Source: a virus
Direction: 5' to 3' (one strand)
IMG/VR virus record: IMGVR_UViG_3300009788_000018
Location: 1-56,833 of that record
Length of the DNA: 56,833 nucleotides
Below the pieces are notes generated by a model. It ran no database searches, was not told the DNA's origin, and saw nothing but the letters and a program-made list of their open reading frames with translations. Below are positions 1-8,288 of the stretch, one piece after another. How positions within the stretch are numbered: position 1 is the stretch's first letter; every line of letters begins with the position of its first letter. Both the position numbers and the translations under genes were made by a program.

Positions 1-833
1 TCAAACTTCCAGACACCTGCGTCAGCAGTATCTGTAACATACAAATTACCGTCATCATCTTGATGAACAGCACCAATTACAATTCCAGCACCTAAATCAA
101 TTCTTCCTGCAGTTCCCCAATCAGGGTCAAGTGTTCCATCACGAAGATGTTTATAGACGTACCGAGCTAAACTACCTGAAGAGGAACGAGAAAATCCTTC
201 AATACCCAACAATGATGCTGGAAAACCTTCAACCTCAAAAGTAAAGTTCGGAATCTGTTCGCTATTTCCAAGATCATACTCATCAAAATATGCACAGCAG
301 ATATGCTTATACTCAGCAAAATCTTTATCAATCACTGCACCTATCTGAGTATTATTAAACCCTGGAAAGACTGTGAAGGCATCTAGGTCAATCTCTGTCT
401 TACCTGCCCATGCTCTTAGTACCTGGGCTGGACCATGACAGATACCAATCATGAAGGACTTTCTAAATCTTGTTTCTGTAGTCTCTCCACCACTAGAACC
501 CCCTCCACCTTTTCCGCCTCCCCCACTGGAATGTTTTATTGTGTACGGATGAGTCTCGCCCAGGAAGATAACATTACCAGCAGCTAAGTCAGTTCCATAG
601 ACTATCTGGATAGGTCCGGTCTTCCCTGCGTTCTGCACAGGATAGGTAGCCATCTCTGGCATCTTAACATCACTGTTCGCTGGGAAGATAACGGTACCTA
701 GGAAGCCACCCGCCAAACCACCAAGAGCGTAACCCATCTTAGCTCCAGCAGGACCAGCTATCATACCACCAACGATAGCTCCACCTATTGTTAAGGCCAT
801 TCGGCCAAAAGATTTTCCGCTTTCACCACTCAT
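1..833 (-). CDS. Tail tip / baseplate hub protein, N-terminal part (gene crosses the window edge)
   Basis: This is the first 277 codons of a gene that continues at 56710 and ends at 53860 (1227 residues in all). The ATG at 833 overlaps the stop of the NlpC/P60 gene (ATGA), a tight translational coupling. The N-terminus is Gly/Ala-rich and hydrophobic (residues about 12-55), then a segment reading PVQNAGKTGPIQIVYG, a Gly-rich linker and a beta-rich region. Being last in the tape measure, DUF2460, DUF2163, NlpC/P60 order of lambda- and GTA-type tails identifies it as the J-like hub that meets the receptor. No stop codon interrupts the reading frame across the circular junction. The propeller-like insert starts near residue 241. 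Confidence 0.85.
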   Translation of the reverse strand, partial: MSGESGKSFGRMALTIGGAIVGGMIAGPAGAKMGYALGGLAGGFLGTVIFPANSDVKMPEMATYPVQNAGKTGPIQIVYGTDLAAGNVIFLGETHPYTIKHSSGGGGKGGGGSSGGETTETRFRKSFMIGICHGPAQVLRAWAGKTEIDLDAFTVFPGFNNTQIGAVIDKDFAEYKHICCAYFDEYDLGNSEQIPNFTFEVEGFPASLLGIEGFSRSSSGSLARYVYKHLRDGTLDPDWGTAGRIDLGAGIVIGAVHQDDDGNLYVTDTADAGVWKF

Positions 834-1279
834 TTATATTTGCTCATCTTTCTTTCGCTAAACCTATAAGTTTTTGTCCACCTAGTGGCATGCTCAGAGT
901 TTTCTAGATATCCATATTTGCATTTTTGTTTTGCTCGGCTGTGTACGAACAGACCATCCTTAATATAAATGCCTACATGTGCATTGCATTTTCCCCATTT
1001 AAAAACAACTATATCTCCTCTTTGGAGTTCAGAGTTTGGAACAAGATCTGCCACACGTTCTAACTGAGCCACAATAATTTCAGAAGCTCCAGCATGTAGA
1101 TTCCAATCCATTTTATATTGTGGAAGAGAATAGCTCTTTAAAAGTTTTAACTCTCTAGCAATACCAATTATAAGTCCTGTACAATCGCAACCTCTACGAG
1201 TCATACCTCTATGCCGATAGGGTATATCTAGCTTTTGCCATTCAATAGCTTTGTCTGCAATTTCTTTGCTAATATCCAT
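830..1279 (-). CDS. NlpC/P60 family cysteine peptidase of the tail tip
   Basis: 149 residues. It has the NlpC/P60 motif with catalytic Cys33 in DCTGL and His101 in CNAHVGIYI, at the spacing normal for the family, plus RGDIVVF just before the His region. Members of this family at this gene position in lambda-like and GTA-type tails cleave peptidoglycan peptides or help assemble the tail tip. The start overlaps the stop of the DUF2163 gene and the end overlaps the start of the hub gene, so it is translationally coupled on both sides. It is the only clear cell-wall hydrolase in the genome and could act at entry; whether it also serves in lysis cannot be told. Confidence 0.85.
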   Translation of the reverse strand: MDISKEIADKAIEWQKLDIPYRHRGMTRRGCDCTGLIIGIARELKLLKSYSLPQYKMDWNLHAGASEIIVAQLERVADLVPNSELQRGDIVVFKWGKCNAHVGIYIKDGLFVHSRAKQKCKYGYLENSEHATRWTKTYRFSERKMSKYK

Positions 1280-2337
1280 TACATAATCGTTTCTTGTACT
1301 TTAGGTATATATAGGAACCCCAGAAAGTTAGTTTCATTCTCAAACTTATTTCTACATGCTTCCAACGCTCGTTTATCACAACCCGGATAAACATTGTAAG
1401 TAACTGTATTCAGAATAGGTGTCTGGAAAGCTACGGCCATAGTAACTACTCCACCTGAGCTTAGTATGATCATACGTTTTTCACCACTATTAGCTCCATT
1501 GGTAATCTCCATCTCGCCCATCTCGTAAAAAGTTGTATCTTCAAGAGGAGTTCCGTTTACAGTAACTGCGTTACCACCCCCAGTTATTATTTCGTCATCA
1601 GCAAACTGTGTTGTATTCTCTACATACCAAATGAATCCAGAAGACGAACCAACATAGGAAATACCAACACATTTTCCATCTCCTGCTATACTACCTGACA
1701 AACTATCGCCAATCTCGACTGGGTTATCTGAGTCTCCTCCATCAAAAGCAACCTTGTATACTATAAGGTCTGTGTCGTTAACTGTGAAATTATCTGAAGC
1801 GTCAGAAGTAGCAGCACCTGCGTATGCATGATCAGCTTGAGTTAAAGCACAACCCGTATCGTAAAGAGTATAATTACAAGGCTCTTGGAATATCTGCCTA
1901 GGTACTTGGATATTAAGACTATCCAGAATAGACTTACAACTCAGAACTAAAATTGACCTATCAAATTTTACGTCACAGGTACCGATGAACAGAATTAACT
2001 CCATATTCTCAGCGTAAGATTGATCCCAGAAAATTCGCTTAACAGTTATCTGAGCATTATCTAAAGCATTTGACTGAACTATATCAAACAGTTCTCCTGT
2101 AATATTCTGAACTCTTATCTCTACTGAATCAACCTCTAGGTTTACATTGTTACTGATAGGACCTCGAGAGATTTGTTCATGGGCATAGGTATTAGAGCCA
2201 GCATCCCAAATAAGATCTCTCTGATGGGAAGTGTAATACAGAGTAGTCCCTGTCCGTAGCACTACGGTATAAAGCTCAGCGATCTTTAAACGTTTGGCAG
2301 TTAAGAAATTTATGAAGGCAGCAGCAGGATTTTTCAT
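1279..2337 (-). CDS. DUF2163 / BR0599-type baseplate protein
   Basis: 352 residues. The N-terminus (LKIAELYTVVLRTGTTLYYT) and the central VEIRVQNITGE pattern match DUF2163, and the C-terminus with GCDKR..C..KF.N..NFLGFLYIP matches the BR0599-type C-terminal domain. In gene transfer agents and lambda-like siphophages the equivalent protein is a hub subunit that joins the Dit-like ring to the tip. The C-terminal Cys pair could bind a metal or Fe-S cluster, as proposed for relatives. It overlaps the DUF2460 gene upstream by one base and the NlpC/P60 gene downstream, so all are one operon. Confidence 0.8.
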   Translation of the reverse strand: MKNPAAAFINFLTAKRLKIAELYTVVLRTGTTLYYTSHQRDLIWDAGSNTYAHEQISRGPISNNVNLEVDSVEIRVQNITGELFDIVQSNALDNAQITVKRIFWDQSYAENMELILFIGTCDVKFDRSILVLSCKSILDSLNIQVPRQIFQEPCNYTLYDTGCALTQADHAYAGAATSDASDNFTVNDTDLIVYKVAFDGGDSDNPVEIGDSLSGSIAGDGKCVGISYVGSSSGFIWYVENTTQFADDEIITGGGNAVTVNGTPLEDTTFYEMGEMEITNGANSGEKRMIILSSGGVVTMAVAFQTPILNTVTYNVYPGCDKRALEACRNKFENETNFLGFLYIPKVQETIM

Positions 2338-2963
2338 CAGTCAAGAACCTCCATTATGTCGATGTTCCCCGCGCTCCAAATATTTTTCACATTAGAAGAA
2401 TCAGTGTAAGCATCTATATCAAATCTGACTCTAAAGTAGAAACGATAGTGAGCAGTTATAACCGCCCCTGCTCCAGGAGCTCCACTAAATATAACAATCC
2501 CAGTCGTATCGTCTAGAGTATAGTCAGTGTCCTCTACCTGAACTACACCATCAATCTTAACCGTGGGTTGGCAAATAGTTCCTGGCTGGATATCTTTTTT
2601 ATCTTCATCCCAGGATTCGGCCTCACCTGGATAGTAAGTTTTGATAAGTTGGAAATCTGTCTGAGCCGCGATGGCAGTTATACTACACTCAGTAAAGTCA
2701 CATTCAGAATCCTCAGGATCTTCGAAGAGAAAGGATAGGTAACGTCCTTTTGCTCGATTAAATAGTTCTACCAACTTAGCAATCTCATCGCCAGTTAGAT
2801 TATTATAGGGTAAAGACCAATGACGTTTGGGTTGTTCCAGAAGTTGATTAGCTACCTCAGTTCCGGAATCCATCTCAACTATGTCAGTCCTCCACTCGAA
2901 GGTTCTTCCCAGAGGATAGTTATAGAGCTTATTATCAATAAAAGTATTTAGTAGTATATTCAT
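2337..2963 (-). CDS. DUF2460 / TIGR02217-type distal tail protein
   Basis: 208 residues. The signature is the pattern R.DIVEMDSGTE, KRHWSLPYNNL and LFNRAKGRYLSFLFEDPED, typical of DUF2460 proteins, which form the distal tail (Dit-like) ring at the tail-tube end. A beta-rich second half (TVKIDGVVQVEDTDY, then VITAHYRFYFRVRFD) is also usual. It lies directly after the tape measure gene with one base between them. The position and motifs agree, so the call is firm at family level. Confidence 0.8.
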   Translation of the reverse strand: MNILLNTFIDNKLYNYPLGRTFEWRTDIVEMDSGTEVANQLLEQPKRHWSLPYNNLTGDEIAKLVELFNRAKGRYLSFLFEDPEDSECDFTECSITAIAAQTDFQLIKTYYPGEAESWDEDKKDIQPGTICQPTVKIDGVVQVEDTDYTLDDTTGIVIFSGAPGAGAVITAHYRFYFRVRFDIDAYTDSSNVKNIWSAGNIDIMEVLD

Positions 2964-2964
2964 T

Positions 2965-5058
2965 TTATTGCCTTCTTCTAGATGGATTATTATTGTTCAT
3001 TTCTCTATCCATAACAGCGGCCAACATTTTACTATTATCACTTAAGAAAGCAAAGGTTCCTGGTCCATCTATAGCTGAGACGTTAATATTTATGATTGGC
3101 CTCCCCCGACCGACTTGATCCTTAGGTGTAACCTCTTCACCTTTCTGCAAGATCGCACCAAACTCGTCAGGGGCCAGTCCTTTATGCAAGCGAGGTAGAT
3201 AATCAGATGGAATCCCATTATGCCCTGACACGAATGTTGCTCCAATTTCTCCTAGACCCATACCAGTGGCTGCTTGAGCAGTTCCTGCAGCCATTACTTG
3301 TGGGCCTCCACCACCGAATAATCCAGCTAGTAAACCTCCAAAGCCAGCTCCTGCTCCTCCTGCTGCTCCTGTCATTTGTTGGCGGATCAACATTTCTGCT
3401 TGTACTCTAATCCACTCAGCCAACATATCAGAAGCCATCTGCATAAAGGATTGCTGAATACCATCGAATACATTAATTAATCCCTGCTCAAAAGTTATGG
3501 CCTTATTTCCTAAGTCCATAAAGACATCGCTTAGACTGGCTTGGATTCTGTTACCCGCTTGGTTCCAATGATTAGCAACACTTTGAGAAACTTCTTTCTG
3601 TTGGGCCTCAGCTTCTCTAAGCCTAGTAGCTTCAATTTGCATCCTCTCTTCAGCTTCTCCCTCGTTACCAAGTCCAGCATCTATTTCTGATAGACGGGCC
3701 ATCAACTTTTCCTGACTTCCAATTATATCGACGTTGGCGGCCTCTAGTATCTTCAATGAATTTTCTTTATATTCTTTCCAAGTCTTACCAGCAGTTTCAT
3801 TGAACCCAGCAAAAGTAGACTCAGTTGCTTCTTGCAACATTTGCTGTCTTGCTAAGTTTTGCATTATAAGATTATCAGCTCCAGCATAAAACTTCTTATA
3901 TCCAACAAGCAATCCCTCACTTTGTTTCTGAAAGAAGTTTCTTTCCTCAGGAGGTCTACCATATAATTGTTCAAACATATCTTCAGCTTTAGCAAAGCCT
4001 CCTCTCCCAGGACCGGCCATTCCTTTCTTTATAGCTTGGGCAATTCCTCGACCAGTTCTAAAAGCTACATCTATAGCGAGTTTTCCTCCCAGCTCAATAG
4101 TCTGAACAAACAAATCCCAGACTACTCCCCATCCAGCAGTAAAATCGTTTGTGGCGAAGGAAATCAGATCACCGAGAATATCTTTTATAAAACCTATATG
4201 GGCTACAACTTTACTGCTCATTATACCAATCTTTTCCTCGTTATCCACGGCCCATTGATTAATTTCTCTAGCAGTTTCTTTAATGGAAGAAAGGAAAGGT
4301 TTTCCAATTGCTTCAGCTACGTCACCAATCGCATTCCACATTTGTTTTAATGCACCACTTGCGGTATCGACGTCTTTAGCCATTCCACCGAACTGTCCTT
4401 CGAGTTCTGTCAAGATCAGATCTTGAGCTTTAGCTATTTGATTAGTGTCCATAAACTGTTGGACCATTTTCTTTTGCTGGTCAGTAAACTTGACACCCAC
4501 ACGACTTAATGCGGTCATACCGACCATAGGATCATTAAGAGCTTTACCTAATTGGATTGACGAAGCACTGAGATCAACAGTCCTACCAGTAACTGCTGCC
4601 ATACCTGTTGCCATGTCAAGCGTAGCCTCAGTTGCTCTTTGGAACACATCTCCTTTTATGCTTTTGAAAGTAAGCAGCATAGTTTGTAATGCGATGATTG
4701 ATTCATCACCAAACCTTGTTACCTTTTGTAGAGCTGCAGCTTGTTCTAGTAATTCTCTTTTGGTAAGTCCCGCAGCATGTTGTGTTGCTTTAAGAGTGAT
4801 GGCTAATCTTTTTTCAACATCCTCCTGCTTCATAGCCGCACGAGTTACTAAGAGGAAAGCTCCTGCTAATGCAAGTGCTCCAACCTTAGCAACTCGTACC
4901 ATCTTATCGAAAGCTGATTTGAATGAAGCAGACATTCGTTTGAAAGTCTTTTCTATTCTATCCACAGTCCTAGTGACTAAGCCTCTAGCTTTGTCTAGTT
5001 GGGCTTTGACCTTAGCAGAATCAAGTTTTAATTCGATGTCAGCGGTAAAGAAATTCAT
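2965..5058 (-). CDS. Tail tape measure protein
   Basis: 697 residues, the longest tail gene apart from the hub. The N-terminal third is helical with a hydrophobic segment (about residues 56-72, VAKVGALALAGAFLLV). A lambda-H/TP901-like region with GMTALSRVGVKFTDQQ and a Gly-rich C-terminal part (AGGAGAGFGG, GLFGGGG) follow. Tape measures set tail length and are ejected with the DNA; 697 residues would predict a tail of very roughly 100 nm by the usual 1.5 angstrom per residue rule. The ATG at 5058 overlaps the stop of the frameshifted chaperone product, as expected for the G-GT-H arrangement. Long plus-strand ORFs inside it are shadows. Confidence 0.88.
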   Translation of the reverse strand: MNFFTADIELKLDSAKVKAQLDKARGLVTRTVDRIEKTFKRMSASFKSAFDKMVRVAKVGALALAGAFLLVTRAAMKQEDVEKRLAITLKATQHAAGLTKRELLEQAAALQKVTRFGDESIIALQTMLLTFKSIKGDVFQRATEATLDMATGMAAVTGRTVDLSASSIQLGKALNDPMVGMTALSRVGVKFTDQQKKMVQQFMDTNQIAKAQDLILTELEGQFGGMAKDVDTASGALKQMWNAIGDVAEAIGKPFLSSIKETAREINQWAVDNEEKIGIMSSKVVAHIGFIKDILGDLISFATNDFTAGWGVVWDLFVQTIELGGKLAIDVAFRTGRGIAQAIKKGMAGPGRGGFAKAEDMFEQLYGRPPEERNFFQKQSEGLLVGYKKFYAGADNLIMQNLARQQMLQEATESTFAGFNETAGKTWKEYKENSLKILEAANVDIIGSQEKLMARLSEIDAGLGNEGEAEERMQIEATRLREAEAQQKEVSQSVANHWNQAGNRIQASLSDVFMDLGNKAITFEQGLINVFDGIQQSFMQMASDMLAEWIRVQAEMLIRQQMTGAAGGAGAGFGGLLAGLFGGGGPQVMAAGTAQAATGMGLGEIGATFVSGHNGIPSDYLPRLHKGLAPDEFGAILQKGEEVTPKDQVGRGRPIININVSAIDGPGTFAFLSDNSKMLAAVMDREMNNNNPSRRRQ

Positions 5059-5761
5059 TCGTTCAGCTCTCTTTCTATTCTAAAACATTGTAAGACTTGC
5101 TCAAAAACATCTCTGCTGTTTTCCTTGGATATATCGTTCATATCCATGATTATCTTAACAGCATTGTAGTCAAGTCCTAGCACTACACCAGATGGAGCTA
5201 TTCTTAATTGGTTCCGTACTAAGAAGTAAACTTCTACGACCTCAATATTTTGTTCATCAAGTTCAACAAAGCATTTTTCACAAGGAGGAAACGAAGTGGA
5301 ACCCCGATCTTCGTAAAGCTCCTGGCAAGCTTCGCAACTAGGTTTTTCTAATTGCCACCCGATGAACTCTCGGAGTTTTTTAATCTGGCATTCTCGAGAG
5401 TTTCGTTCACCGATACAAGGTTTTCAATGCAATCAGTAACAAACTTGCAGAAGTCGGTGCACTTCATCATGGCCTGTTTGTTTTCTCCAGTGCATTCCTG
5501 CTCTTTACCATCAAGCTGTATACCCTTCCAATTGGTAATACAGTAATCCCACGTCATGTGAGAAGCGGTCTTGGCATCAATATCAGAAGTTTCCTGCATA
5601 CGACCAGCGTGAGGTCGGCGTTTAACTTTAACAGTAATCTTCTCTATCCGCTTGGCCTCTTCAATACCTAGCTCTCTGAGACAGACACCACCTTTATCAT
5701 GGTCATCCTCGTCAAAGTGAAACCACTTGCCTTCGTTTTTTGAGCTAAAATTAATTCCCAT
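5055..5761 (-). CDS. Tail assembly chaperone, long form made by -1 ribosomal frameshift
   Basis: Reading the short chaperone ORF to 5375 and slipping back one base on the heptamer A AAA AAC (5381-5375) opens 106 further codons, ending TGA at 5057-5055, for 235 residues. The heptamer is in the required X XXY YYZ phase. The extension begins LREFIGWQLEKPSCEAC and has two CxxC pairs (CEAC and CEKC) that could bind zinc. It ends on the tape measure ATG. This is the classic lambda G/GT arrangement, in which G and GT coat the tape measure during tail assembly. No start codon with a good ribosome site opens the second frame by itself. Product ratio is unknown. Confidence 0.85.
5348..5761 (-). CDS. 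Tail assembly chaperone, short form (G-like)
   Basis: 137 residues, acidic N-terminus (FHFDEDDHDKGG), ending SSSGGN just after the slippery site. The start is set by AAAGGAG eight bases before the ATG. This is the zero-frame product expected to be made in excess over the frameshifted form. The gene lies between tail tube-type genes and the tape measure, where G-type chaperones always lie. It has no sequence resemblance that I can point to beyond layout and the frameshift signal. Confidence 0.82.
   Translation of the reverse strand: MGINFSSKNEGKWFHFDEDDHDKGGVCLRELGIEEAKRIEKITVKVKRRPHAGRMQETSDIDAKTASHMTWDYCITNWKGIQLDGKEQECTGENKQAMMKCTDFCKFVTDCIENLVSVNETLENARLKNSESSSGGN
5375..5381 (-). promoter_or_regulatory. 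Slippery heptamer A AAA AAC for -1 frameshifting
   Basis: On the minus strand the codons TTA AAA AAC form the heptamer A AAA AAC in the zero frame, nine codons before the short-form stop. A AAA AAC is among the most efficient -1 slippery sites. A -1 shift here joins the two chaperone frames without any stop. Confidence 0.88.
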
Positions 5762-5914
5762 CTTAAATCTCCTTTATTAGTTTGGGTTTCGGTTTGGTTA
5801 ATTATATACTCAGGTCAGGGACCTTCAGCATCCGGAGGCAGTCCCATCCTTCCCAAACCTTTTTCATCCGAATTTAGGAGTACAGAGTACCGACCTGAGT
5901 ATTTGTTCGTGCTA
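5762..5914 (-). other. Intergenic region with long-range inverted repeat
   Basis: 153 bases without a gene. An exact 11-bp inverted repeat, 5806-5816 (ATACTCAGGTC) and 5892-5902 (GACCTGAGTAT), encloses 75 bases. There is no T-run after the stem, so a simple terminator is unlikely. It could be an mRNA stability element setting the ratio of upstream structural protein to downstream chaperone. The ribosome site of the chaperone lies at the low-coordinate end. Confidence 0.5.
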
Positions 5915-6418
5915 TTAATCTAGACCTAACGCTACCAGGTCAAAGGTGACAGTTCCAGCAGTGGCGGCTGCCAGTTTCAGATTCTTGTTCGTGCTGGTAA
6001 CAATTCCAGCAGCAGTTGGATCTACCCAGAAGAATATTCCATTTGGTTGAATCACTATCGCATCAGTTGTACCGTTTGCAATAAGCAAGTCAAGCGATGC
6101 ACCACCCAGAATTTCCAGCGATAAAGTTGCATGCGTATTCTTAATATACAGCAGCTTTATTGCAGCCATGGTAAGAGCATTACCAAAGGCATCCACCAAA
6201 CTGCCACTAGCAAACAAGTCTAACGTTTCGCCTGTATCATCTGTAGACCTAGAGTCATGGAATAATACATTCGCCTGATTCGCTCCCGTTCCAAAGGACC
6301 AAGTAATCCCAGCATTGATAACTAGATCGTCGAGCACATTACTCAGATCAATAGAATCAGTATACTTGAGGTTAATACCCACATTGGTATTACCAGTTAA
6401 TCCACTTCCATTTGCCAT
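5915..6418 (-). CDS. Putative virion structural protein, beta-rich
   Basis: 167 residues, low in Lys and Cys, rich in Ala, Leu, Thr and Gly, with a beta-sandwich-like alternation (LYIKNTHATLSLEILGG, AIVIQPNGIFFWVDP). Proteins of this kind sit beside tail tube genes in many siphophages and are annotated as structural or decoration proteins. It has its own ribosome site (TTAGGAGACATAAAATG). The function is inferred from position and composition only. Confidence 0.55.
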   Translation of the reverse strand: MANGSGLTGNTNVGINLKYTDSIDLSNVLDDLVINAGITWSFGTGANQANVLFHDSRSTDDTGETLDLFASGSLVDAFGNALTMAAIKLLYIKNTHATLSLEILGGASLDLLIANGTTDAIVIQPNGIFFWVDPTAAGIVTSTNKNLKLAAATAGTVTFDLVALGLD

Positions 6419-6467
6419 TTTATGTCTCCTAACTTTTTAGATTATTAATTTTTAGTTTCAACTACGG

Positions 6468-6896
6468 TTAATATATGGCCTTCATCTTGCCACTTACCTT
6501 GAAGGTAGCGTTAAACGTTCCAGTGCCTGACTTGTCGTTATCAACATTGTTATACTTTGTACATGTAACATATGTAGCCGGAGTTGTAGTCGAATCAGGG
6601 AATTGATAAAACCCATCAGACTGACTAAGATACAATTTGAGGTCTGTGATCTGTTCCCCACTATCAAATTTGGTTTTTAACAATTGCTGACCAGCATCTT
6701 CGTCGATCAAGTAGTTTCCAGTAACAGTGATCTCACCTCCTTCGATCTGACCAGGAATATGAGTCATATGCTCATCACCAAACTCGGTATCTTCTAACAT
6801 AGTTCTAACCGCACCGGAGTTGGACCATGTAGTTGAACCACCTATTACAACAACCCCGATTAAAACTCTTCCTTTGTAACCTGCTTTTAACGTCAT
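6468..6896 (-). CDS. Major tail tube protein (probable)
   Basis: 142 residues. It lies between tail terminator-like genes and the chaperone pair, the usual place of the tail tube subunit. The fold pattern fits: an N-terminal short strand with GYKGRVLIG, a central EGGEITVTGNYLIDEDAGQQLL, and a C-terminal GTFNATFKVSGKMK that resembles the closing strands of tube proteins. Siphovirus tube subunits are often 130-250 residues. The neighbour at 5915 is the other candidate for a tail tube or decorating subunit. Confidence 0.65.
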   Translation of the reverse strand: MTLKAGYKGRVLIGVVVIGGSTTWSNSGAVRTMLEDTEFGDEHMTHIPGQIEGGEITVTGNYLIDEDAGQQLLKTKFDSGEQITDLKLYLSQSDGFYQFPDSTTTPATYVTCTKYNNVDNDKSGTGTFNATFKVSGKMKAIY

Positions 6897-6908
6897 GATC
6901 TGTCTCCT

Positions 6909-7376
6909 TTAAATACCCATTAAGTTATACAAAAATTTATTTGTAACAGCATGTGCAATTACGCCGTCGTATTCAAGTACACATCTGTATAATACATTAT
7001 ACTGCCATACCTTTTCTATCCTTGTTCTGACTGCTTGTTCTCTTACCAAAGAAACTGGTTGAAAGTTATCCATAAATACTAGATCGTGATAATCAAATCC
7101 CTGGCCCAAATCTTTATCACCTTTTAAAAGATTAAACAAAACTCCTATCTCTTTACCAGAGGACTTTTTACTGAACAGATTAAACTGAATTAGACAATCC
7201 TCAAAGTCTTCAGTAAACGTAAATTCAGGCACATCACTGATGATAGAAACTACACCGTAAGGAAATACCGCATCTGCTGGAGCTTCTGTATCATACAACT
7301 CTGTTAAGTGAGTTGCGCTAGTAGCCAGAGGATCTTCCTCAAAATGATCATGGATAGCTGTGAATACTTCATTCAT
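6909..7376 (-). CDS. Tail completion/terminator-like protein, copy 2
   Basis: 155 residues, paralogous to the next gene upstream (7379-7789). Both begin MNE(V/L)..AI..HF..DPL and share TEAP(A/S)DAVFPYG and a long identical core. Their size and place after the HK97 gp10-like gene suggest a DUF3168-like tail terminator, the ring that caps the tail tube below the head. This copy has a C-terminal extension after VWQYNVLYRC that the other lacks. Two terminator-like genes in tandem are unusual; they may form a mixed ring or have split roles (tail terminator and head stopper). Confidence 0.6.
   Translation of the reverse strand: MNEVFTAIHDHFEEDPLATSATHLTELYDTEAPADAVFPYGVVSIISDVPEFTFTEDFEDCLIQFNLFSKKSSGKEIGVLFNLLKGDKDLGQGFDYHDLVFMDNFQPVSLVREQAVRTRIEKVWQYNVLYRCVLEYDGVIAHAVTNKFLYNLMGI
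7091..7187 (-). repeat. 97-bp perfect direct repeat, unit 1
   Basis: Identical to 7504-7600, offset 413 bp, inside the second terminator-like gene. The sequences on both sides differ, so this is a patch of complete identity within older paralogues, as expected from gene conversion or a recent partial duplication. Confidence 0.9.
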
Positions 7377-7378
7377 AA

Positions 7379-7789
7379 TTATTCCACCTGGAATGTTGAA
7401 GAATAGTTAACTTCGTATTGCCATACCTTCTCTACTCGAGTACGAATAGATTCACCTCTTACCATACTGACTGCCCCATATCCAGTTATGGCCAGGTCCT
7501 TAAAATCAAATCCCTGGCCCAAATCTTTATCACCTTTTAAAAGATTAAACAAAACTCCTATCTCTTTACCAGAGGACTTTTTACTGAACAGATTAAACTG
7601 GATAATGGGGTTCTCAAAATCTTCAGTAAATGTAAAGTCCGGTGATCCTCCAATGATCGAGACTGTTCCATAAGGAAATACCGCATCCGATGGAGCTTCA
7701 GTATCGTACAAAGCAGTCAAGCTTGGAGTACCCGTGTTTAATGGGTCTGTCAAAAAATGACTTTGTATTGCGATAAGCAGTTCGTTCAT
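7379..7789 (-). CDS. Tail completion/terminator-like protein, copy 1
   Basis: 136 residues, the shorter of a tandem pair of paralogues. It shares the DUF3168-like size and layout (VFPYGTVSIIGG near residue 38, then FTEDFENPIIQFNLFS). The central part is identical to copy 2 at the DNA level over 97 bases while both flanks have diverged. It starts three bases after the gp10-like stop. Function is inferred from position between the neck genes and the tail tube. Confidence 0.6.
   Translation of the reverse strand: MNELLIAIQSHFLTDPLNTGTPSLTALYDTEAPSDAVFPYGTVSIIGGSPDFTFTEDFENPIIQFNLFSKKSSGKEIGVLFNLLKGDKDLGQGFDFKDLAITGYGAVSMVRGESIRTRVEKVWQYEVNYSSTFQVE
7504..7600 (-). repeat. 97-bp perfect direct repeat, unit 2
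   Basis: The partner of 7091-7187, inside the first terminator-like gene. Both units are in the same reading frame and encode the same core around LFSKKSSGKEIGVLFNLL. Confidence 0.9.
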
Positions 7790-7792
7790 TAT

Positions 7793-8098
7793 TTATCCTT
7801 TAGTAAATAACCGTTTTATCCTAGCCATGTTTGCCATCAGTGCTGGACGTAGAAAAGGTTGAGCTGCCATCTTAACCGTGCCCATCTCTATATGAGGAGC
7901 ATACTCTACGTTACTACCAACAACAGCCTTATTCTTTGTAACCTTGTGAGTAATACTACGTCTCAGCGTTCCCGTCTCTACAGGAGCTAATTGTTTAGCA
8001 GTACGTTCTACCATCAAGGCAGCTGTCTCTAGCTTCTCCTGGCTTTTTCTTTCTATCTCGGCCATAACCTTATCTGTGTTATCCATAATTTTAGCCAT
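7793..8098 (-). CDS. HK97 gp10-like head-tail joining protein
   Basis: 101 residues. The pattern KQLAPVETGTLRRSI, then VGSNVEYAPHIEMGT and AAQPFLRPAL is the family signature of HK97 gp10-like proteins, which act in joining head and tail. The gene lies between the head-tail adaptor and the tail terminator genes, its standard place. The start overlaps the end of the coiled-coil gene upstream. Confidence 0.85.
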   Translation of the reverse strand: MAKIMDNTDKVMAEIERKSQEKLETAALMVERTAKQLAPVETGTLRRSITHKVTKNKAVVGSNVEYAPHIEMGTVKMAAQPFLRPALMANMARIKRLFTKG

Positions 8099-8288
8099 CC
8101 AGCATATCCTCGATGTCGTTATGTAGCATAATACTTTCGTTATTTATACGGCTAAGAGTTTTTTCTAACTCATTTAACTCACCTCTAAAAGTAATAAGTT
8201 GTTGATGTAGTTCTTGAAGTTTTTTTCTTTTCTCTAACACTAATTTCTCAGCTTTTTCTTTTACTTGTTCTTCCTCGTTCTCAGTCAT
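8091..8288 (-). CDS. Small coiled-coil protein between neck genes
   Basis: 65 residues, almost entirely charged heptad-like helix (EEEQVKEKAEKLVLEKRKKL, then LHQQLITFRGELNELEKTL). No catalytic motif. It overlaps both neighbours by a few bases (8285-8288 and 8091-8098), so it is a real, coupled gene. It may assist neck assembly; no family is recognised. Confidence 0.65.
   Translation of the reverse strand: MTENEEEQVKEKAEKLVLEKRKKLQELHQQLITFRGELNELEKTLSRINNESIMLHNDIEDMLDG

Noticed and set aside
4445-5083. 212-codon plus-strand ORF opposite the tape measure gene
   Set aside because: Antisense shadow, no start signal, and the late arm is uniformly on the minus strand.
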